Shown here: in pieces, positions 41,771 through 51,055 of the stretch
Layout of the letters: each line of letters starts with the position of its first letter
Position numbering within the stretch: the stretch's first letter is position 1
Assembly (NCBI GenBank): GCA_947502885.1
Contig: CANNBP010000001.1
Span: forward strand, 496,001 to 560,000
DNA length: 64,000 nucleotides
Direction: 5' to 3'
DNA from: an uncultured Aquimarina sp.
Lineage (GTDB): Bacteria; Bacteroidota; Bacteroidia; Flavobacteriales; Flavobacteriaceae
The notes under the pieces: generated by a model
The model's input: the letters and a program-made list of their open reading frames with translations, nothing else
What the model was told of the DNA's origin: nothing
The model's database searches: none
Translations under genes and position numbers: made by a program

Positions 41771-43528
41771 ATGAATACCCCATTTTTACACATACCAATT
41801 TGTAAAGGTCCGTTACATTTGTTTCTTATTATAACATTTGTGCTTATTCCTTTCCAAAATGAAGCACAAGAGAGTGATTCTCTAAAGAATAAGAGTTATG
41901 ATCAACTTAAAGAAATGTATTATGCTTCAATAATGGAAGATTCTATAAAGGCCAAGCGTATAAATAAAGTTTATCTTACTAAAGCAAAAAAAGAAAGAGA
42001 TACATTCCAAATGGCCGAAGGGTATTTTTTCTATTATTACAATTTATCTTCAACCGTTAATCTAAGTTATTTCGATAGTATTATACATATTACTCAAAAT
42101 AACCCGTCAAAAAGATTTCCTGCCAAAGCATATTTTAGACGCGCTCAATACCATTTATATAAAGAAAGAGATATCGAGAAAACTATAAATGATCTTGCTC
42201 TGGCCAAAACATATTCAAATAAATATAATAACACCATACTATCAAACAGAATAGATTATTTAATGGGTATTATTCGTAGTGAACATTTAGGTGAAAAGGA
42301 AGAGGCAATACCAATTCTAAAAAAGTGTGCAAAATTTTACGCTTCTCTCACTAATGAATACAGAGAATTTGGTAAGTATAGTTATCTAAATGCTCTTACT
42401 GTAATATCTGAAACTTATATCGGATTGCAAAATAATGATTCTGCACAATACTATAATAAATTAGGATATTCATTTGCTAACAAACATAAAGAAGAAGATC
42501 TTAATTCTATGAAGTATTTTTTTACACTTACTGAAGGAGTTAATCAGTATAACTTAAAAAACTACACTATTGCTATTGATAGTCTCACTCTATCATTACC
42601 TAAGATGATTTATTTTGAGGATAAAAATGCTATCATTGATAATTACTTTTATTTGGGTAAATCATATTATGATAGTAATGAAAAAGAAAAAGCCATAGTA
42701 CACTTTAAGAAAACAGATTCTATATTAGAAACCTTAAACTCGACTCCTAAATATGAATATGTAAAGACATATGAATACTTAAAGAATTATTTTACCAACA
42801 TAAAAGATATAAAAAATCAAAACCTATATTTAACCAAATTAAATACTGTTTTGGACAAATACTTAAACGATAAGGTGTTTATTAGTAAAAAGGTAAAAGA
42901 AGATTACGATGTTCCTCAATTACTAGAAGAACAGAAAAAAACAATACACCAATTAAATAAGAAAAATAACACATATACTTACGGAATAATTGGACTTTTA
43001 TCGCTATTAATAGGTTCAATTGGTCTTGTATTTTACCAAAATAGAAAAAGACGAATTTATAGACAACGTTTTGAAGAACTCATTAATAAACAAATCACCA
43101 CCTCTAAGAGCGATAGTCGAGAAAATCTTAAGAATTTAGAAGGAACTATTGAAATACAAGTACCCAAAAAACACATAAATCACATTTTGGATCAACTTGA
43201 TAATTTCGAAAAAACTCATGGCTATCTGTCGCAAGGTTTAAGCGTACAATCTTTGGCAAATGAAATAGAAACCAATGTAAAATACTTGTCCAGAGTAATT
43301 AATCATTACAAAAAGAAAAAATTTACTACGTATATTAACGAATTACGTATTTCTTATACAGTAAAAGAATTGAAAGAAAATCCTATGCTTAGAAAATATA
43401 CTATAAAAGCTATAGCCGATGAAATGGGATACAGTAGTGCCGAGACATTTTCTAATGCTTTCTATAAGCAATTAGCCATTAAACCTTCATTTTTCATCAA
43501 AGAGTTGGAAAAAACAGAGAATAAATAA
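41771..43528 (+). CDS. TPR-repeat, single-TM, AraC-type HTH regulator
   Basis: Signal/TM N-terminus, TPR-like helices, TM 'YGIIGLLSLLIGSIGLVFYQNRKRR', HTH 'KYTIKAIADEMGYSSAETFSNAFYKQLAIKPSFFIKEL'. Confidence 0.88.
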   Translation: MNTPFLHIPICKGPLHLFLIITFVLIPFQNEAQESDSLKNKSYDQLKEMYYASIMEDSIKAKRINKVYLTKAKKERDTFQMAEGYFFYYYNLSSTVNLSYFDSIIHITQNNPSKRFPAKAYFRRAQYHLYKERDIEKTINDLALAKTYSNKYNNTILSNRIDYLMGIIRSEHLGEKEEAIPILKKCAKFYASLTNEYREFGKYSYLNALTVISETYIGLQNNDSAQYYNKLGYSFANKHKEEDLNSMKYFFTLTEGVNQYNLKNYTIAIDSLTLSLPKMIYFEDKNAIIDNYFYLGKSYYDSNEKEKAIVHFKKTDSILETLNSTPKYEYVKTYEYLKNYFTNIKDIKNQNLYLTKLNTVLDKYLNDKVFISKKVKEDYDVPQLLEEQKKTIHQLNKKNNTYTYGIIGLLSLLIGSIGLVFYQNRKRRIYRQRFEELINKQITTSKSDSRENLKNLEGTIEIQVPKKHINHILDQLDNFEKTHGYLSQGLSVQSLANEIETNVKYLSRVINHYKKKKFTTYINELRISYTVKELKENPMLRKYTIKAIADEMGYSSAETFSNAFYKQLAIKPSFFIKELEKTENK

Positions 43529-43600
43529 TATTACCATCAAAATCAGACCAATCTAAAAATAGATACAAAACCTTAACAAAAAGTATTTTAACAAAACAAT

Positions 43601-43630
43601 AGTCTCGATTTTCCGGAATATCGAGTATCA
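43601..43630 (+). promoter_or_regulatory. TTCYRGAATWTCGAG-type motif upstream of peptide gene
   Basis: agtctcgattttccggaatatcgagtatca, near-palindromic; last G of cgag is 77 nt before ATG 43702. Confidence 0.5.
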
Positions 43631-43701
43631 TTTTTTCTTTTTTTTTCTACATACTCTAAATTTTAATACATTGCTAACCTAAATTTTTAATAGGGAAAAT
43701 T

Positions 43702-43872
43702 ATGAAAAAACAGACATCAATTAAAAAATTTTCATTTAACAAAATGAAAATTTCTAAACTAAGTTTAAATTCGATTGTTGGAGGTAGGGATCACAGTGGT
43801 GACGGAGGTAACGGAGGTACTGGAGGAGCCCCCGGTAATGACGGTTCAAATTGTACAGTTGATCCAAAATAA
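43702..43872 (+). CDS. Gly-rich double-glycine-leader peptide precursor (56 aa), not in the ORF track
   Basis: MKKQTSIKKFSFNKMKISKLSLNSIVGG/RDHSGDGGNGGTGGAPGNDGSNCTVDPK; leader resembles the other island peptides. Confidence 0.72.
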   Translation: MKKQTSIKKFSFNKMKISKLSLNSIVGGRDHSGDGGNGGTGGAPGNDGSNCTVDPK

Positions 43873-43931
43873 TGCAAAAGGTAGCTCTCAAAAATTGATT
43901 ATATTCTTATTGATAACCACAAAAAACAATA

Positions 43932-44099
43932 ATGAAAAAACAAGGAACCATAAAAATACTTTCATTATCTAAAATGAAAATTTCAAAATTAAATTCAATT
44001 ATAGGTGGTGGATCCCCTGGGCGACGTAGTGGCATTGGAACAAATTGCACAAGTTTTCCTGGTGGGCAACCAGGAGATCAAGGGTCCAACGATTGCTAA
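43932..44099 (+). CDS. Double-glycine-leader peptide precursor (55 aa), not in the ORF track
   Basis: MKKQGTIKILSLSKMKISKLNSIIGG/GSPGRRSGIGTNCTSFPGGQPGDQGSNDC. Confidence 0.72.
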   Translation: MKKQGTIKILSLSKMKISKLNSIIGGGSPGRRSGIGTNCTSFPGGQPGDQGSNDC

Positions 44100-44112
44100 T
44101 TACGATAAACTT

Positions 44113-44172
44113 AAAATAGCTGTTTGATTTATGATTATTAACTTAACACAATAAATCAAACAGCTATTATTA
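44113..44172. terminator. Hairpin terminator
   Basis: aatagctgtttgattt ... aaatcaaacagctatt. Confidence 0.75.
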
Positions 44173-44211
44173 CAATTTTAAATACTAAAAATCGAGTTAC
44201 TATTTGATTTA

Positions 44212-44463
44212 CAACGCAAAATTATACTTAACAGTGATCGTTACTGGTCGAGCCTCTGTAAATTCGGATACTCAGGAATCATCCCCCCTTTTTACGTCAT
44301 TGTTATAAGATGAAAATCTTAAAGAAAATAACAGCTCAAAATTCCAAAAATCTCCTTCTCTACATCTAGAGTTAACTTTTATCCTCAACCCAAAAGTTTC
44401 TCCTGTATATACTTTATCGTATTCACTCAAACCTTCAACCTTAATTACGGCATTCGTTTTGTA
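44212..44463 (-). pseudogene. Degenerate C-terminal fragment of the outer-membrane protein encoded at 56866-57426
   Basis: Extended nucleotide similarity to 56868-57125 (e.g. 'tcattgttataagatgaa.atcttaaa', 'tcctgtatatact.atc.tattcactcaaaccttcaaccttaatt'); no open frame. Confidence 0.75.
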
Positions 44464-44655
44464 TTAGTTTATAGAGTTTCCATAACTAACATATAATAAT
44501 CAATTTTAACAATTATCATTTCAGATATTATAAAAAAATGATCTAAACAATTAATAACTTTAATGTTTTTTTCTATTACTCAATTTAATTCTTCAAATAA
44601 ACCTCTATTTTAGCTATTCCTATGATTTATACGAATATTACTTTTTATTACTATC

Positions 44656-46392
44656 ATGACCAGATTTCACACAAACCTTCTTACTCTATTAATAGTAACT
44701 ATTTTTTCTACTGGTATATATTCCCAAAACTATGGTAAACTGTTGAAAACACACAAAGAGTATATAAAAAAAGACTCTTTAAAGTCAAAACAAGCAATCC
44801 AATCCTATCTTAAATTAGCTAAAAGAAATAATGACACCTTGCACATAGCCCATGGCTACAAGTATCTTTATTTTATGAATCAGGGTAACAAAATAAAGTA
44901 CTTGGATAGTATTATTTCAATCACAGAACAGAATCAAAGTGCAGAATACCCTGCTTTTGCTTATATCAAAAAGGCAAAAAATGATTTCACACAAAAAAGA
45001 GACATCAAGAAAACATTACAAAACCTTAACCTTGCTCGTAAATATGCTCAAACTAATAACAATGTAATATTATTACATCGTATCGATTATTTTATAGCAA
45101 CAGTTCTAAGTGAACATCTTGGAGAAAAAGAAAAAGCATTAAAAATTTTCAAAAAATGTGCTCAATATTTTTCAAAAGAAATTAAAGAAGATCATAAATT
45201 TAGATACTTATATTCATTACATGCAATTGCCGAAATATATATCTATAAAAAAAATTATGATTCTGCTAGTTACTTTAATCGCTTAGGGCATGCCAAAGCC
45301 TCTAAAAGCTCTCTTTCCTACATTACAAAAACACTTCCATATTTTACAATTTGCGAAGGTATAAATAAATATAAGCAAGAAGAATACTTAGCAGCTATTG
45401 ATAGTATTACTATTGCATTACCTAAAATAATACAAAGAGGCGATAAACATAATACTATTGATGCATATTTTTATTTAGGAAAATCTTATAATGCATTAGG
45501 AAATACAGAAAAGGCTATCTCTAACTTTAAGAGAACAGATTCTATATTAGAAACCTTAAACTCCCCACCGCAATACGAGCATCTTAAAACTTATGAGGTA
45601 TTAAAAGAGTATTATAAGATGAAGAATGATTTGCACAATCAAAATAAATATTTAGATAAGCTAAATTCTTTCTTAGGAGATTATGTAAATGATAAAATTT
45701 TTATTGGCAGAAAAATAAAAGAAGATTATGATATTCCAATATTATTAGAAGAGCAAAAAACTATAATACAAAAATTAAATAATGAAGCAACCATATCTTC
45801 AACAAGAATACAATTCTTAATACTATTTCTATTAATTCTAGGAAGTTTGTTATTTTATCAATATCGGAAAAAACGAGTTTATCAATTTCGTTTTGAAAAC
45901 CTTATTGCTGAGCAAAAACAAAAGGTGAATTCTCAACAACAACCCACAAATATAAAAAAGTTTACACCACCAAAGCCCAATAAAACATTAAATGTACCTG
46001 AAAAACATGTGATTTATATCTTAAACAAATTAGACGAGTTTGAAGATAATGAAAAATACCTTACTCCTGGTATTAGCGCTCAATTATTGGCAAATGAAAT
46101 GGAAACCAATGTAAAATATTTATCCACAGTAATTAACTTTCATAAAAATAAAACTTTCACTCATTATCTAAATGAACTTCGCATTAAATATGCCGTAAAT
46201 GAGTTAAGGCAAAATTACACTTTAAGAAAATATACTATTAAAGCTATTGCAATGGAAATGGGTTATAATAGTGCAGAGACTTTCTCAAATGCTTTCTATA
46301 AGCAAGTCGGTATTAAACCCTCCTACTTTATCAAAAATCTTAATAAGCTAGAATTAACCTCCTCTACTGTTCCTAATAATGGAAAAAAATAA
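44656..46392 (+). CDS. TPR-repeat, single-TM, AraC-type HTH regulator (paralog of 41771-43528)
   Basis: Same architecture; HTH 'KYTIKAIAMEMGYNSAETFSNAFYKQVGIKPSYFIKNL'; shared 'KEDYDIPILLEEQK'. Confidence 0.88.
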   Translation: MTRFHTNLLTLLIVTIFSTGIYSQNYGKLLKTHKEYIKKDSLKSKQAIQSYLKLAKRNNDTLHIAHGYKYLYFMNQGNKIKYLDSIISITEQNQSAEYPAFAYIKKAKNDFTQKRDIKKTLQNLNLARKYAQTNNNVILLHRIDYFIATVLSEHLGEKEKALKIFKKCAQYFSKEIKEDHKFRYLYSLHAIAEIYIYKKNYDSASYFNRLGHAKASKSSLSYITKTLPYFTICEGINKYKQEEYLAAIDSITIALPKIIQRGDKHNTIDAYFYLGKSYNALGNTEKAISNFKRTDSILETLNSPPQYEHLKTYEVLKEYYKMKNDLHNQNKYLDKLNSFLGDYVNDKIFIGRKIKEDYDIPILLEEQKTIIQKLNNEATISSTRIQFLILFLLILGSLLFYQYRKKRVYQFRFENLIAEQKQKVNSQQQPTNIKKFTPPKPNKTLNVPEKHVIYILNKLDEFEDNEKYLTPGISAQLLANEMETNVKYLSTVINFHKNKTFTHYLNELRIKYAVNELRQNYTLRKYTIKAIAMEMGYNSAETFSNAFYKQVGIKPSYFIKNLNKLELTSSTVPNNGKK

Positions 46393-46410
46393 GATTATAT
46401 AAATGAAAAC

Positions 46411-46440
46411 AGTCTAAATTCTAGAATTTCGAGTAACAGA
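46411..46440 (+). promoter_or_regulatory. TTCTAGAATTTCGAG motif upstream of peptide gene
   Basis: agtctaaattctagaatttcgagtaacaga; last G of cgag is 77 nt before ATG 46510, same spacing as the 43601 site. Confidence 0.55.
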
Positions 46441-46509
46441 AAGTATAATTTAATGAGTAGTATATTTCTGTTACATAGATTTGTAATTATAATTCTTTAA
46501 ATAAAACAT

Positions 46510-46722
46510 ATGAAAACAAAATCAGTTGAAACAAAAAAATTGAACCTCAAAAAATTTGAAATATCAAAATTAAACAACCTAAGTATCTTAATGGGAGGAA
46601 GATCAGAAACTGAGAGAGTAACACAATCTCAAGGTCAACAAGGAGGTGAGGAAAATGATCAGAAAGGTCAACCTGGTCAAGACGGTCAACCTGGTCGAGG
46701 TGGTGAATGCGGTACTTATTAA
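46510..46722 (+). CDS. Double-glycine-leader peptide with collagen-like core (70 aa)
   Basis: MKTKSVETKKLNLKKFEISKLNNLSILMGG/RSETERVTQSQGQQGGEENDQKGQPGQDGQPGRGGECGTY. Confidence 0.8.
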   Translation: MKTKSVETKKLNLKKFEISKLNNLSILMGGRSETERVTQSQGQQGGEENDQKGQPGQDGQPGRGGECGTY

Positions 46723-46756
46723 GTATTTTTATCATTTCAAAACCTTTATAGTTTTT

Positions 46757-46800
46757 GATGTGAAGAGGTTTCATTTTATAATCGAAATCTCTTCACATTG
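46757..46800. terminator. Bidirectional hairpin between convergent genes
   Basis: tgtgaagaggttt...aaatctcttcaca. Confidence 0.7.
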
Positions 46801-46807
46801 TATATTA

Positions 46808-48937
46808 TTAAGCAACTGCTGATGATTCTGAAAGTTTCACAAACTGAATAGTTCCATCTTGTAATGCTACCACCTGATCCGCCATTGCAATAGTATCTGG
46901 TCTATGAGCAATGATTATTCTAGTAATATTTAGTTTTTTTACGGTTTCATTTACTACAGATTCTAACCCTACATCGAGATGAGAAGTAGCTTCATCCAAA
47001 AACAATATCTTAGGCTTTTTATATAAGGCTCTTGCCAACAGTAGTCGTTGTTTTTGTCCACCCGATAAACTACTCCCCATATCTCCTATTAATGTATGAT
47101 ACCCCATTGGCATAGCCATGATATCATGATGCACAGCCGCCATTTGGGCGCATTGCTCAATCCACTGCTGATCAACCTCTGGATCAAAAAAGCTAATATT
47201 ATCTGCTATACTACCCGATAATAATTGGTCATCTTGCATTACTGTACCAATCATACCTCTATAGGTTCGCAATCCTACTTTTCTAATATCATAACCGTCT
47301 ATTGCTATGGTTCCGCTTTCTGGTGTAAGTAATCCTAACATTATTTTCATCAATGTAGTTTTACCGCAACCCGAAGCTCCAACGATTGCTACAGATTTTC
47401 CGTTTTCAATGGTTAGGTTTAAGTTTTCAAACAAATACGGATCATTATCTGAATATTTAAAAGATAAATCTTTAATACTTAATTCGCCTTTTACTAATGG
47501 TAGTTTTCTTTGGTTTTCAATATCTTTTTCTTCTTCCGAAAGAACAATATCTCCTAACCTTTCCATATGTAAGGAAAGCATTTTAAACTGTATAAATTTA
47601 TTGACCAAGGCAGATGCTTTGCCTGTAAATTGGTTTTTATACGACATAAATGCATACAACATCCCAATAGTCATCAAGCTATCCATGACAAAGGTAGCTG
47701 CAAGGTATATGACAATGATATTCTCCAGACCAAATAGCAGGCTATTAACTAGATTATATCCTATATTTAGTTTACCTATTCGTATTCCTGTATTCATTGC
47801 ATCTGCATAATAATTTTGCCACACGGTTTGTCTTTGACTCTCATTACCAAATAGCTTAATACTTTGGACCCCTCTAATGGTTTCCATAAAATTAGAGTTC
47901 TGCTTAGCATCAGCCACAATGGCTTCTTCATTCAACTGTCTATATGGTTTATATAATGCTAATCGAATGATTATATATAGAATTACAGCAGCAATCACTA
48001 TAAAAGCCAAGGTTGTGCTATAAACAAACATCATTACCAAAAGCCCTATTGCCATAATACCATCTACAACAGCTTCTATAAGTCCTGTGGTTAACAATTG
48101 TTTTACATTTTCCAAAGATCCAAATCTAGAAACAACATCTCCGATATGTCTTTTTTCGAAATAATCCATAGGAAGTTTTAATAAATGACGAAATAAATTT
48201 GCCGCCATTTGTATATTTAGTTGGGTTCCCATGTATAAAACCACCATTGCTCTTAATGCTGTAACCAAATAATTGATCAATTGCATGACTCCAAACCCCA
48301 ATGCCAGAATGATTAGTAAATCGATATCCCTGCTTATAATGACATCATCAACCACTAATTGCATATAAAAAGGTGATGCTATTGCAAATAACTGTAGTAT
48401 TAGTGATAATACCAGAATTTGAGTCAGCACCCTTTTAAGACCAGTAATTCTACTCCAGAAATCAGTTAGTTTTGCTTTTTTGGTATTTTTTTGAGGTTTG
48501 AAGTCGGGAGTTGGGGTTAACTCTAACGCAACACCTGTAAAATGCTTTGATACTTCTTCTAGTTTTAATGTTCGCACGCCAATGGCAGGATCATGAATCT
48601 CTACTTTATTTCCCTTAACTGATTTTAACACTACAAAATGATTAAGATTCCAATGTAGTATACAGGGTGTTTTCAATTGAGAAAGTTCATCCAATTCAAG
48701 ACGCAATGGCCTAGAACTAAACTGTAAGTTATCGGCAAGCTTAATTAACCCTTGTAACGTAGCCCCTTTTGATGATATTGAATATTTGCGTCTTAAAGCA
48801 TTTAAATCTGTCTTATACCCATAATAATTGGCAACCATGGCTATAGAAGCTAAACCACATTCTGCTACTTCTGTTTGTATGATTACCGGAAGATTTTTTC
48901 TCCAACTATATCTTAATAAATGTACTGGGTTATTCAT
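46808..48937 (-). CDS. Peptidase-containing ABC transporter (C39 peptidase + permease + ATPase; bacteriocin/microcin exporter)
   Basis: C39 'VIIQTEVAECGLASIAMVANYYGY...LKTPCILHWNLNHFVVLKSVKGNKVEIHDPAIG'; Walker A 'GASGCGKTT'; 'LSGGQKQRLLLARALYKKPKILFLDEATSHLD'. Confidence 0.97.
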   Translation of the reverse strand: MNNPVHLLRYSWRKNLPVIIQTEVAECGLASIAMVANYYGYKTDLNALRRKYSISSKGATLQGLIKLADNLQFSSRPLRLELDELSQLKTPCILHWNLNHFVVLKSVKGNKVEIHDPAIGVRTLKLEEVSKHFTGVALELTPTPDFKPQKNTKKAKLTDFWSRITGLKRVLTQILVLSLILQLFAIASPFYMQLVVDDVIISRDIDLLIILALGFGVMQLINYLVTALRAMVVLYMGTQLNIQMAANLFRHLLKLPMDYFEKRHIGDVVSRFGSLENVKQLLTTGLIEAVVDGIMAIGLLVMMFVYSTTLAFIVIAAVILYIIIRLALYKPYRQLNEEAIVADAKQNSNFMETIRGVQSIKLFGNESQRQTVWQNYYADAMNTGIRIGKLNIGYNLVNSLLFGLENIIVIYLAATFVMDSLMTIGMLYAFMSYKNQFTGKASALVNKFIQFKMLSLHMERLGDIVLSEEEKDIENQRKLPLVKGELSIKDLSFKYSDNDPYLFENLNLTIENGKSVAIVGASGCGKTTLMKIMLGLLTPESGTIAIDGYDIRKVGLRTYRGMIGTVMQDDQLLSGSIADNISFFDPEVDQQWIEQCAQMAAVHHDIMAMPMGYHTLIGDMGSSLSGGQKQRLLLARALYKKPKILFLDEATSHLDVGLESVVNETVKKLNITRIIIAHRPDTIAMADQVVALQDGTIQFVKLSESSAVA

Positions 48938-48943
48938 TATATT

Positions 48944-50191
48944 TTATAATTTTCCTTTTAAACTGTATATGGGTTCTAATAACCATTGCCCAAGGCTACG
49001 CTCTTCAAGAATAATACTAGCAGATACAGACATCCCTGATTGCAACAACATTACTTTTCCGTAAGCATTAATGGTTTGTTGATCTAGTTGAACCTTTATA
49101 CGATATACGGGTTCTTGTGTAACTAATGGGATTGCTGCTTCTAAAGGACTCATAACGGTTTCTGCTATTTGCACTACCTCTCCTTCATATAGTCCATACC
49201 GTTGATATGGAAATGCATCATATTGCATTAATACCCGCTGTCCTTTTTTTACAAAACCAATGGCTCTTGATGGTAGAAATAACTCTGCATATAATTGAGT
49301 TCCTTCTGGAATTATGGTTAGAATAGGTTTAGTCGAAAATACATTTTGACCAATACTCATTTGTGCAGCAGTTACTCGCCCATTCACTGGTGCTTTTACT
49401 ATATAAGAGCTACTACTTTTTAATTCTATAATACGTTCTTCTAATTGTGCATATTGACTTTGCAACTCCTGCAATCGATTACTTTTTCTTAGAGGCAGCT
49501 GTTCTGATTGTTTTTGGGTATTCGCAATTTCGGTACGCTTGGTAATCAATAAGCGTTTAGTGGCATCCAGATTTGTTTTTTTGTTTAGGTAATCATTCTT
49601 CTTACGAATCAATTCTTCTTCAGAAACTAACCCTTTATCTCTTAGTGTTTTATATTTACCCAATAACTTTTGTGAAATTTTCACTTCTGATTGCTGACTT
49701 TCTATTTGTTGTTGTAGTTGATCATACTCATGATGTGTGTTTCCTAAGGTAATCAACAAACGATTACGTTCACTTACAAAAACACTTTCTTCATCATTAA
49801 TCCTTTGAGATAAGTTTATTTTTTGCTCTAGAAGTCTTCCTAATAACTGCTCTTGTATACTTACACTATCTAAGGTTCCTCTTTCTGTAGCTATTTCTAA
49901 TAAGTTTTCCCCTTTACGTACCTGTTGCCCATCATTAGTGTATTGTTGATCAATTACTCCGTTTGAAGGAGCAAACACACGTACTAATCCTTTATCTGGG
50001 ATCAAATAACCAGATACCATTTCGCGACGAGAAAATGTACCAAACGCTAAAAATGTTGCTATAATAATCACAATTAGTAATACAGTGACAGTGTATATCC
50101 AAAACGATATAGGACGCATTAGTAATACATCTCCTAACAACCGTTGTGCATTATTTTCTATAGCCTCTTTTCTAAAAAGTGACGAACTCAT
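48944..50191 (-). CDS. HlyD family secretion periplasmic adaptor
   Basis: TM near N-terminus, 'VRVFAPSNGVIDQQYTNDGQQVRKGENLLEI', coiled coil, 'SSSYIVKAPVNGRVTAAQMSIGQNV'. Confidence 0.95.
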   Translation of the reverse strand: MSSSLFRKEAIENNAQRLLGDVLLMRPISFWIYTVTVLLIVIIIATFLAFGTFSRREMVSGYLIPDKGLVRVFAPSNGVIDQQYTNDGQQVRKGENLLEIATERGTLDSVSIQEQLLGRLLEQKINLSQRINDEESVFVSERNRLLITLGNTHHEYDQLQQQIESQQSEVKISQKLLGKYKTLRDKGLVSEEELIRKKNDYLNKKTNLDATKRLLITKRTEIANTQKQSEQLPLRKSNRLQELQSQYAQLEERIIELKSSSSYIVKAPVNGRVTAAQMSIGQNVFSTKPILTIIPEGTQLYAELFLPSRAIGFVKKGQRVLMQYDAFPYQRYGLYEGEVVQIAETVMSPLEAAIPLVTQEPVYRIKVQLDQQTINAYGKVMLLQSGMSVSASIILEERSLGQWLLEPIYSLKGKL

Positions 50192-50346
50192 TATAGTATT
50201 TTGGGTTTAAAATTTTGATTTATAATTAGTGCAATAACACAGTTACTTTAAAAAGAATAGTGTAGTATTCATTTATTGTAAATTGTATATAAGGAATCGT
50301 AAAACTTAACCTTTTAGATTCCTTATACACAACTAACTTTTAGGCA

Positions 50347-50571
50347 TTATTTAGCATCTTCTCCTCCTTCTTGACCTGGTTGTCCCATTGATCCGATTTC
50401 ATGAGCAGCACTAGCTGTAATAATTGCAATACCAACACCAGCACCAACTGCCACTGATACTGGAGCTAATGCAGCAGCCACAATCATTGCACCAACAGTG
50501 GCCAATAACCCTTGCCCGCTTACTTCTCCTCCGTTAACTTCTTCTATTTCTCTTACTTCTAAATTTCTCAT
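50347..50571 (-). CDS. Microcin-like double-glycine-leader peptide (74 aa)
   Basis: MRNLEVREIEEVNGG/EVSGQGLLATVGAMIVAAALAPVSVAVGAGVGIAIITASAAHEIGSMGQPGQEGGEDAK. Confidence 0.85.
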   Translation of the reverse strand: MRNLEVREIEEVNGGEVSGQGLLATVGAMIVAAALAPVSVAVGAGVGIAIITASAAHEIGSMGQPGQEGGEDAK

Positions 50572-50673
50572 TGTTTTTGATTTTTTAAATTATTAATTAT
50601 GATAATTATCAAAGCGCCTTGACGAAACAAACATAATCTAAGAAGCCCAGGAATTGCAAGGGATTGTATAGGG

Positions 50674-50711
50674 TATTCCAGAATTTCGAGTCTTATTCCC
50701 GAATAACGATT
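50674..50711 (-). promoter_or_regulatory. Tandem 20-nt-period motif
   Basis: tattccagaatttcgagtcttattcccgaataacgatt; 103 nt from ATG of 50347-50571. Confidence 0.55.
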
Positions 50712-50832
50712 AAATTTTAAATAACAGAATTAAAGTATCTTAGCTATTCTGGGGTTATTACTTCATAATCCCGCTTGTTTTTGTAATAATTAAACGCTCT
50801 TATCTTGATTAATCCTCCCCAGATAACCCCGT

Positions 50833-50976
50833 TTATGTAGGAAGGCATAAAAATTGAGTTTTTATCTTACAGGTTGGCATACATGAAGTATGAGCTCCTC
50901 CATTGATTTGTTTCAATTGCAGGCTTGAAGCGACTTGTTTCTTCATATTCAACCTTTTAGCCTTATTATTCTTCAT
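50833..50976 (-). CDS. Class-I-lanthipeptide-like precursor (47 aa), not in the ORF track
   Basis: MKNNKAKRLNMKKQVASSLQLKQINGG/AHTSCMPTCKIKTQFLCLPT*; Thr/Ser/Cys core. Confidence 0.75.
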   Translation of the reverse strand: MKNNKAKRLNMKKQVASSLQLKQINGGAHTSCMPTCKIKTQFLCLPT

Positions 50977-51055
50977 GCTTTCATTTTAAAGCACTAAAAT
51001 TTTATTTTAATTACTCACCAATATTATCTGGATTTAATACTAATTTTCATCAGAT

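Noticed and set aside
43775-43972. Tracked + ORF (MLEVGITVVTEVTEVLEEPPVMTVQ...)
   Set aside because: Frame-shifted reading of the Gly-rich peptide gene 43702-43872; the correct frame has leader, GG site and motif spacing.
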